From positions 62,001 to 126,000 of the forward strand of contig JANBVO010000031.1 in NCBI GenBank assembly GCA_030052745.1: a stretch of DNA of 64,000 bases. The letters run 5' to 3'. How positions within the stretch are numbered: the stretch's first letter is position 1; every line of letters begins with the position of its first letter. Of this stretch, positions 56,866-64,000 are shown piece by piece. The position numbers and the translations under genes were made by a program. Below the pieces are notes generated by a model, which had not been told where the DNA came from, searched no databases, and saw nothing but the letters and a program-made list of their open reading frames with translations. Source of the DNA: Pleurostoma richardsiae. Taxonomy: Eukaryota; Ascomycota; Sordariomycetes; Calosphaeriales; Pleurostomataceae.

Positions 56866-58186
56866 GGCCGCTAAGACTGTACCTGTACTGCATAGCTTTT
56901 CTGGAAAAGGATAGGAACTGGCATGGCGTTAACATTCTACTTCATTTTGTTGCGCTTCACACTTTCCTGGTATTGTCCGCAATCTTCCCTGTGCGACATG
57001 TCTCCCGTTCGCCTTCTGGGGTGAATTATTCTAGACATACACGGTATTGGAATCGTTAGTCTTGGTGTCTTCATGCATGCCTCTCAAAACAACTAGCTGA
57101 TTTGTATGGACCAGGCCATGGTTGCTCCTGGACTGGGCGTGGCCTGCCTCAGACCTTGACTCCATAAACGGGATCTTGGGTCGTGGGCGACTGCAGCGGG
57201 AAGCACGCCATCCAGCGGACCTCAGCAGTACGTTAGATCCTAGTCACAAAGTTCCGAGTCAGGCAACGGACGAACTCAGCGTCTCTGTCGAGGTCGTCGT
57301 TGTTGGTGCTCCGGTGGGCAGGCGAGATCTCGAAGGCTCCGAAGGCTCCGAAGGCTCCGAAGGAGACAGAGCAACCCCATGTCCGTATATGATATAGTTA
57401 TATGCCACCATGACTCGGATGCTTCAGATGCCTCCGGCCTCAATCGTCTCTCATTATCATGGACTGCCCAAGTGCGGGGCGGAGTAACTCCTGAAGCGGG
57501 TCGGCTCCGTCGGGCGGACTTGACGCCCCGATAAAAATACACGGCACCTCCCCGCGGAAGAGTCGTTTCAGCCTGCTAGAATTGACGAGAAGCAGCCCTG
57601 ATAAGAAGAGGGAATTGATAGCAGCCGCCGGATCTATCCCGCTGACCGGGTTCGTCCCTACATGTAGTGTGCAAGCGGGGGCTCGTCCACGGCACTTGCA
57701 CGCTAGACGAGTTCTAAAGAGATCGATCCAGCGCCCCTGACACGCCGCCCGGTTGCTACCTAGTGCCCTGAGTAGCTTCGGTGCAGGGTTTTCTAGGCGC
57801 TCTAGGGGTTTATTTCTAAGCAACACCTGGAGCCTTGCGACTAGCAGATAACGGAGGGAATATTCGTCCGGTCAAAGTCTGGAGACAAATCAAAAGCTGC
57901 CCAGAAGGGTATCATGGCGTGGGGACCTCGGCAGGAGTGGCCCCAGTGGGTAGTGGTGCTATGTCCTGAGCGTCCGGAGTTGTTCCAGAAACGGTATCAG
58001 GTTAGAAAGCAGGCGTGGCAAGCAGAGCTTCATAAATATCCCGGGAAGCCCTCGTATGCCCTTCCCTCACACTGTAGATGAATCTCAATCTTGTACGTGG
58101 CGTAGCGATTTCCCGTAGAGAATAGACGAGAAAACGAGACAACAACACTGTCACTGAACCTACCGCGACGACGCAGTTGGAACAAA
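56866..58186. other. Intergenic between thioesterase and oxidoreductase
   Basis: 1.3 kb with no supported gene. It includes a 9-bp minisatellite at 57332-57363 and the promoter of the oxidoreductase. Confidence 0.45.
57332..57363. repeat. Minisatellite, 9-bp unit GAAGGCTCC, about 3.5 copies
   Basis: The unit GAAGGCTCC is repeated without change three times and then partly. Confidence 0.8.
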
Positions 58187-59684
58187 ATGGGTCTCGACCT
58201 CGAACTCGCCAAGCCCTTTACCCTCCCCAATGGCCTCGCCCTGCCCAACCGGCTAGTCAAGGCCGCCATGGCGGAGCACTGCGCCGACAAGAACGGCATT
58301 CCCAACGAGAAGCTCTCGCGCGCCTACGCCACCTGGGCCGACGGCGGCTGGGGCATGGTCCTGACTGGCAACGTGCAGGTCGACCCGCGGTACCTCGGCG
58401 CGCCCGGCGACGTCGCGACGGCCGAGAAGCAGGTCGGCGAGGAGGCGCTGCTGGCCTCGTGGCGGGCCTGGGCGGCCGCCGGCTCCGCCAACGGCACCCC
58501 GCTGGTCATGCAGATCAACCACCCGGGGCGGCAGTCGCCCGCCGGCGCCGGCGCGCGGGGCTTCCTCGAGAAGAGCATCGCGCCCAGCCCGATCCCGCTG
58601 CACCTGCCGCCGGGCGGCTTCCTGGCCTGGGCGATGGCGGCGCTGGCGTTCGGCACGCCGCGCGAGATGACGCAGGCGGACATCGACCACGCCGTGGCGC
58701 GGTTCGCGACGACGGCGCGGCTGGCGGCGGCGGCGGGCTTCGCGGGCGTGGAGATCCACGCGGCGCACGGGTACCTGCTCGCGCAGTTCCTGTCGGCCAA
58801 GTCGAACCGCCGGGCGGACGCGTACGGCGGGTCGGCGGCCAACCGGGCCAGGATCGTGGTGGAGGTCATCCGCGCCATCAGGGCGGCGGTGCCGGCGGGC
58901 TTCGCGGTGGGCATCAAGCTCAACTCGGTGGACCACCAGTCCAAGGAGGAGCTGGCGGGCTGCATCGAGCAGCTGAGGCTCATCACGGAGGCCGGCGTGG
59001 ACTTCCTGGAGATCAGCGGAGGGTCGTATGAGAACCCCACGGTGAGTTTGCCCTGTTGTTCCTTTCCTTCATTTCTGCCCCCTTGACTCGACGGAGTATG
59101 TCGTCAAGAGAAAGCGGCTGAAGTGCTTGACGTCCCTGTGGAGCTGAAGACGGCGTTGGTGGCGCCCAAAGTGGAAGTGTCAGCACTCTAATTGACGGGT
59201 CCCCCTCCCCTACAGATGTTCCTCGGCACCGACAAGGCCGCGGGTGAGGTCGAGAAGAAGTCGGAGCGGACAAAGGCCCGGGAGGCCTTCTTCCTCGAGT
59301 TCGCGCGGTCCATCCGCGACAAGTTCCCGCACGTACCGCTGGTCGTCACCGGCGGGTTCCGGACGCGCGCCGGCATGGAGGCGGCGGTGCGCGCCGGCGA
59401 CTGCGAGATGGCTGGGCTGGGCCGGCCCGCCGTGCTGAACCCGGCGCTGCCGCACAACGTCGTCTTCAACGCCGAGGTCAGCGACGATGACGCCAAGCTG
59501 TTCGCCAAGACGGTCGAGGTCCCGTGGTTCGTCAAGAAGTTCGGGTTCCACGCCGTGGGCGCGGGTATGGAGAGCGTAAGTCAATCCCCCCTCCTCCTTT
59601 GTCCTCGGGCGGCGGGGAATAAGCAAGCTGACATGCGCACAGTCGTGGTATTCGAAGAAGATTGGGGAGATGGGCAGCAAATAG
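58187..59684 (+). CDS. NADH:flavin oxidoreductase, old yellow enzyme family
   Basis: Exons 58187-59041, 59216-59575 and 59643-59684 give 418 aa. An FMN-binding (alpha/beta)8 barrel ene-reductase. Motifs: [48 protein letters not shown] with the substrate-side His pair, [33 protein letters not shown] and the phosphate-binding AGLGRPAV. The last exon is only 14 codons ([14 protein letters not shown] with the final S of exon 2). Exon 1 is extremely GC-rich. Intron 1 (174 nt) is among the longest here. Physiological substrate unknown. Confidence 0.93.
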
Positions 59685-60218
59685 AGAGGAGGCTCACTGT
59701 AATACACTGTTTTTATGCTTTTGTTTACATTTTAGATAGCGATTCACGAGATATCAATTAGAGTCACTGTTCTTTTCCCAGCTCTCCCATGATTCTTCGA
59801 CCACCACCCACTGGCCGCCAAGCAGGGGCGCCGTCTCGGCATACAAACGGCCCCTTCCAAGATGGAGGGCAAAGAAAAGCCAACAACGCTGCCCAGAACG
59901 CCATGAAGCTTGGATCAATATCATGTGGTGGGGAGCACTTGGGAGCGGCTTTTCACGGCCCAAGCCTTTTAGCCCCGGTCGCCCTTCCAGATCGCAAGTT
60001 CTCATTACGTGACAGCAACCAGCATCTCGATGACCAATGTAGGGAAATGAACATCATGTCTTAAGATCTCTTGTATGTAAGGTATCATCTACTATTGCGA
60101 CAGGCAAGAAATCACGCTGCACGCCCGAACAGACCAATTGCAAGCTTTCTAATCGCATGGGCGATGCTCCCCCTCCTGACTGCGGGTTTAAACAAAGTAT
60201 GAGCACCACTGGGGCAAT
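59685..60218. other. Intergenic, convergent 3' ends
   Basis: About 530 bases between two stop codons. Nothing is supported besides 3' UTRs. Confidence 0.45.
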
Positions 60219-62126
60219 TCAGAACAGCCAAGCGACAAAGGTCTTGTAGAACCAGCCGCGGCCCTTGCCACCGGCCCTGGCCGCCTCCTTCTCCGCCTGG
60301 CGCGCTAGGAACTCCTCCTCCTCGCGGTCGATGATGTCCTTGCCCGTGTAGAAGTCCGCCTCAGCGGGCCGGACGCCCCTGCTCCGCGTGACGAACTTGT
60401 GGCCGAAGATGAGAATGATGTAGAGCGGGATGCCCAGGTATCCAGTGATGAAGGTGCGGTAGTCGAACACGCCCTTCGTGAGCTTGAGCACGAAGACGTC
60501 GAAGTTCTTGGTGAGGCCCACGATGACAGCCATAGCGAGGGCGCCGATGCTGCCCCAGATACCCAGCGGCGCAACATAGGGCATAGCGGAGTCGGGGATG
60601 CCCTGGGCGCGGCGGGCGCGCACGAACCAGATGTGAGTGGTGAGGATGGAGATCCAGGTCAGGAGGCCGAACATGCTGACCAGGTTGACGAAGTAGGTGA
60701 AGACCTTCTTGGAGTCGTCTGAAACGTTCATGAAGGCAAGCAGGCCGAATAGCGCGGATGTGCCTAGCGCAACGATGGGCACGCCGCGCTTGTCGGTGCG
60801 CTTGAAGATGGCTGGCGCATCGCCGTCTGAGGCGAGACCGTAGAGCGTGCGGCTGGCGATGTAGAGGTCCGAGTTGGACGCCGAGAAAACGAAGACGAGG
60901 ATGCATGCGTTGAGGATGTCTGGAAGCACCTTGATGCCGGCAATCTTAATGGCGACGACGAAAGGCGATGCACTGGCACCCGTCGTCGCCTTGTTGGCGA
61001 AGAGAAGCTCCTCGGAGTTATAGGGCACGATCATGCCCACCAGCAGCACCGACAGCACGTAGAAGATGAGGATACGGTAGAAGGTCAGCTTGATGGCGCG
61101 CGGCACCGTCTTTCGCGGGTTCTGTGCCTCGCCAACTGTCACACCGACAAGCTCCGTGCCCAGGTAGGCGAAGGTCGCGGTGACCATGGTCGACCAGAAG
61201 CCGAGGAAGCGCCCAGAGGAGCCGTCGTTGATGTATGTCTTGAAAGCGCTGTGTCTTGTTAGCTTCTCCCGTATCAAAGAGTATCTCTGCCAGTGCCGAC
61301 TGCGAGAGTGGGGCGGGCAATACATACCCAGGATTGCTCCAGTAACGGAAGCCGGTGCGATCATGGTTAGGCCCACCACCAAGGGCAATGACCAGAGACA
61401 GGATGATGATTCCAACGATGGTGATGACCTTGAAGCTGGACAGCCAGAACTCGAACTCGCCAAAGAAGCGAATGCCGAAGTAGTTGATGCAGACAATGAC
61501 GACGAGGAAGATGGCGATGAAGACGCCGGGGTTGACCTGATCGCGCGGGCACCAGTACTGTATCACCAGCGCGGCAGCCGTGAGCTGGTTGGGCGTGACG
61601 ATGATGTACTTGAACCAATATCTACAGCTCGTGTTAGCCAGGTCATGTTGCGATGTGCTTCTCACGTCGTGGAAGCGGCGAGTCGTGGGTGAGACGTAGA
61701 GAAGGAGCGGCCTTACGTCCATCCCAGCGCGAATCCCAAGCTAGGATCACAGAATCTACTCGCATAACCAGTGAACCCAGCTGACATCGGCAGCCAGGCA
61801 GCCATTTCTCCAAGGGCAGCCATGACCAGGAACACGAGGAAGCCGATAATGGTGTAAGACAGGAAGATTGAGCCGGGACCGGCCTGCGCGAGTGCCTTGC
61901 CGGTGCCGATGATGAGACCCGTTCCAATGGCGCCGCCGATGGCAATCATGGTGATGTGCCGGGCGCGCAGGCCGCGATGCAGCGAGGTCTCAGGGCTCGT
62001 CTCCAAGCCGCGGATCTGCATATCCTGGTTGGCCCCAGGGTATGTCTCGCCGTAGGTGCCATTCTTCTCGACATCGTTACGGCCATTGTCCGAAGACGAG
62101 GTCCGCTTGATGAGACCGTCGCTCAT
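60219..62126 (-). CDS. Amino-acid permease, YAT/APC family
   Basis: Exons 61717-62126, 61328-61621 and 60219-61248 give 577 aa. Plasma-membrane importer of amino acids, driven by protons. The start LHRGLRARHITMIAIGGAIG leads into TM1 with the consensus GTGLIIGTG; then about eleven further helices including AWLPMSAGFTGYASRFCDP, GWTYWFKYIIVTPNQLTAAA, ATFAYLGTELVGVTVGEAQN and NDLY-type SASNSDLYIASRTLYGLASD. Splices rebuild GWT|YWFKY and SNPG|AFKTY. The N-terminus is hydrophilic and the C-terminus ends with the aromatic FYKTFVAWLF. ATG at 62126 is the first ATG with a normal tail. Specificity cannot be told. Confidence 0.95.
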
Positions 62127-63651
62127 GTTGTGTCTGTTCTCTGTGTCTCTGGCTGCTGGTCGTGTTGGGTCGGGATGCGTGACAGGTATCACTCAAGTGC
62201 CACGACAGGATGCCAAGCAGGGGAGGGAGAGGGAGGGGAGATGGAAGGGGGAGGACGGAGGGGACAGAGTGAGATATACCCTTCAGTCGGATCGCACAAA
62301 TGCAAGGGTATTTCTGCCCCAATGGGTGTCCGTCCGCTCTGCCTGGAATCAACCCCCAAGCGTGCCCCGTTTCTTGAGAGCTTCCAGAAGGATGATCCAG
62401 ACTTGGCCTGATCCACCGTGTCAGCGGCAGAGGTTGCTTGCAGTAGCACCAGCGGCTTGCCAAGTCGCCAAGAGCCCGAGGAGGCCCAGGCGGGCCATAC
62501 GCCCAAGAGATATGGCTCCCGTATCAGTCCCACGATGGCATGCCATTGGACGCCATGTCTTGGCTAGATTAGAGCATGGCAGAGCTTGACTGAAGTTGCT
62601 CGACTGGCAGCGCTGTCGCTACTCCAGCTGCTGGTGCTAGAGTGCTAGCGATGAGCATCGCCACATCGCCAGTTCCTCCGAGACACAGCCAGTCGTTGTG
62701 GATATGAACATCGCCATCATCCTCCCGACACCGAAGACCAGACATGGAAAAGTCCAAGGCGATGGCTATCGGACGACCCTTGCGAGATCGTTACATCTCG
62801 GAATCTGTCATGAGCATGCGCCCAGCAAGGGTGTCGTGCGACATCAGTGCTCCTTTACTGGAGAAAGACGCTGACGTTGGAGAGAACCCCTGTCTTGCTT
62901 CCCATTCTTCCCCCTCCAAGCAAAATTTCCCCAATTTGGCCCCAGCCCCTCCCTCCGGGGCCATTTTTCTTTCTCTTCGAAATGATACGTTCAGGAGGAA
63001 TAGGCTTACGTACCGCGTACTGCAAGGCCGAGTCGCGAGTCGCAAGACAAAATCTGCCGGACCTGAGTTCGGTTGAGGCGCCAGCGGAAGGTCTCCCGCT
63101 GGCACTAAGCTGTGCCTCGCGTGTCATTCCCCGGACTAATCGATATGCTAATCTGCTTCTGCAAACCGAAGCTGTCGACTAGCGACGGCTCTCCTTCAGC
63201 CACCGCGTGCTATGTAGGCTAGAGAGAGGCTGTGTGTATCACAAGCAGGAACGGCGCGCACACGACCTCCTGCCAGTTGCAGATCAGGCTCTTCCCCGTC
63301 GGTCTGCCTTGCTCTGAGAACGCCTCGCGATACGCCAAGGAGCAGTCTAGAGAGCACCTAGGCTCACCGAGAGCAGCAGTCGCAGAATTCGTGCACGTCA
63401 TCCCAGAGTATCACTAACCGGTGTTTACGATCACTAAACCACGCTGCCACAAGTCCCCTTGCCCTCTGCCAATCTGCCTGCATCTTCTCTGTAACCGAAC
63501 CCGCTTTGTTCCCACTGCGACTACAACGTTCTGTGTAGAACGTCAGCCAACCTGTGGAGACGGCTTTCTGCCTGCCAAGCTTCTTATCTTCCAGAAACAG
63601 AAGGTGCAATGTTCATTTGCCCGCGCTTATTTTTCCTCAGGCGAGGGATAG
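62127..63651. other. Intergenic, permease promoter and edge region
   Basis: About 1.5 kb with no supported gene. Frames at 62744-63182 and 63232-63417 overlap each other on both strands and have no family features. Confidence 0.4.
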
Positions 63652-64000
63652 CGTGAGGCCATCGCCAAGCTCGCTGCCGAGGCACTTAACCGCTTGGCAC
63701 CGGGTACGCCGACTCCCTTATCGCGCGCTGAATTACTTGACCGTTCAATCTGGAGAAACGATGACGAAAGCATTTGGCGGTTCTTGAAAGACGGTTGTGT
63801 CCCGGATGAAAATGGCTGGAATTTCACTTGCCCGGGGAGAGTCACCGATAGAGAGCTCTATGGTGAAGAAGGTCGCTTGTTGTTGCCCCCACGATTGCAG
63901 CAAGTCAAGCCTGGGTTCCCTACGCTTACACTGCCATGCCCGGCTGAAGGTAAAACCTTGCGTGCATATCTAAGAATTCAGCGCAGCGTATGGAGGATTG
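63652..64000 (+). CDS. Open frame running off the window, no ATG; probable internal exon of an unknown gene
   Basis: 116 codons without a stop from 63652 to the last base, beginning REAIAKLAAEALNRLAPGTP and ending RAYLRIQRSVWRI. The frame has a TAG directly upstream (63649-63651), so the exon would start at that AG as a splice acceptor. Upstream is a T-rich stretch (TTTTTCCTCAG). No in-frame ATG occurs, so it must be an internal exon or a relic. The product looks protein-like (IWRFLKDGCVPDENGWNFTC) but matches nothing I know. Codon use is more AT-rich than in the neighbouring genes. Confidence 0.42.

Noticed and set aside
1-64000. CRISPR arrays, 5S rRNA genes, integrons, virus-like elements
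   Set aside because: No regularly spaced repeats, no 5S-like sequence and no capsid, polymerase or long terminal repeat was seen; the genome is clearly fungal nuclear DNA.

Overview
The window is nuclear DNA of a filamentous ascomycete (Pezizomycotina, most likely a sordariomycete). The evidence is short introns (about 50-125 nt, GT..CTRAC/CTRAY..YAG), intron-bearing genes on both strands with 0.1-2 kb spacers, moderately GC-rich coding DNA, and typical fungal families (ChAPs, CmcJ/AsaB-like, annexin XIV, wax-synthase-like MBOAT, GH78, DUF4419). No operons, CRISPR arrays, rRNA genes or virus-derived elements were seen. All exon joins are my own readings; in every gene except the DUF4419 one, the joined exons keep one open frame.

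1-10 kb is a housekeeping block: a 5'-truncated ChAPs-family exomer cargo adaptor, a glycerol-dehydrogenase-like aldo/keto reductase with a GC-AG intron, a HIT hydrolase, RNA polymerase subunit Rpb12, the RNA polymerase assembly GTPase Gpn1/Npa3, and the splicing factor Cwf19. 10-21.5 kb is more accessory: a secreted fungal-specific protein, tRNA-Ser(CGA), a non-autonomous inverted-repeat element (MITE) at about 12.85-13.13 kb, a PF11951-like regulator without a visible zinc cluster, a large type I membrane protein, a 2 kb gene-free stretch, a cytochrome c peroxidase-like enzyme and tRNA-Gly(GCC).

21.9-33.6 kb holds a divergent ribosome-biogenesis pair (Rrp3 helicase and Ssf1 Brix protein) around a shared promoter with a GCGATAAG-type palindrome. 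It is followed by a polytopic membrane protein, an unusual protein joining a STAND-type N-terminal helical domain to a Tea4/Bud14-like SH3 domain, a DUF4419 gene frameshifted at a C8 run, a TMEM97/EXPERA-like protein and an uncharacterised secretory-pathway membrane protein.

34-49 kb contains three enzymes suited to plant-biomass use (a CE1-type esterase, a GH3 beta-glucosidase with nine exons and a GH78 alpha-L-rhamnosidase). Interleaved with them are the CTD-kinase cyclin Ctk2, a CmcJ/AsaB-like oxygenase and an annexin with a long Pro/Gln/Gly/Tyr-rich N-terminus. 49.8-64 kb contains a small unknown protein, an Ayr1-like short-chain reductase, a wax-synthase-like acyltransferase, a palmitoyl-protein thioesterase, an old-yellow-enzyme oxidoreductase, an amino-acid permease and, at the edge, an ATG-less open frame that probably belongs to a gene running off the window.

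I found no multi-gene undescribed system. The most unusual single item is the STAND-N/SH3 chimera. The MITE, the DUF4419 homopolymer frameshift, the ribosome-biogenesis promoter palindrome and several non-standard introns also merit a second look.
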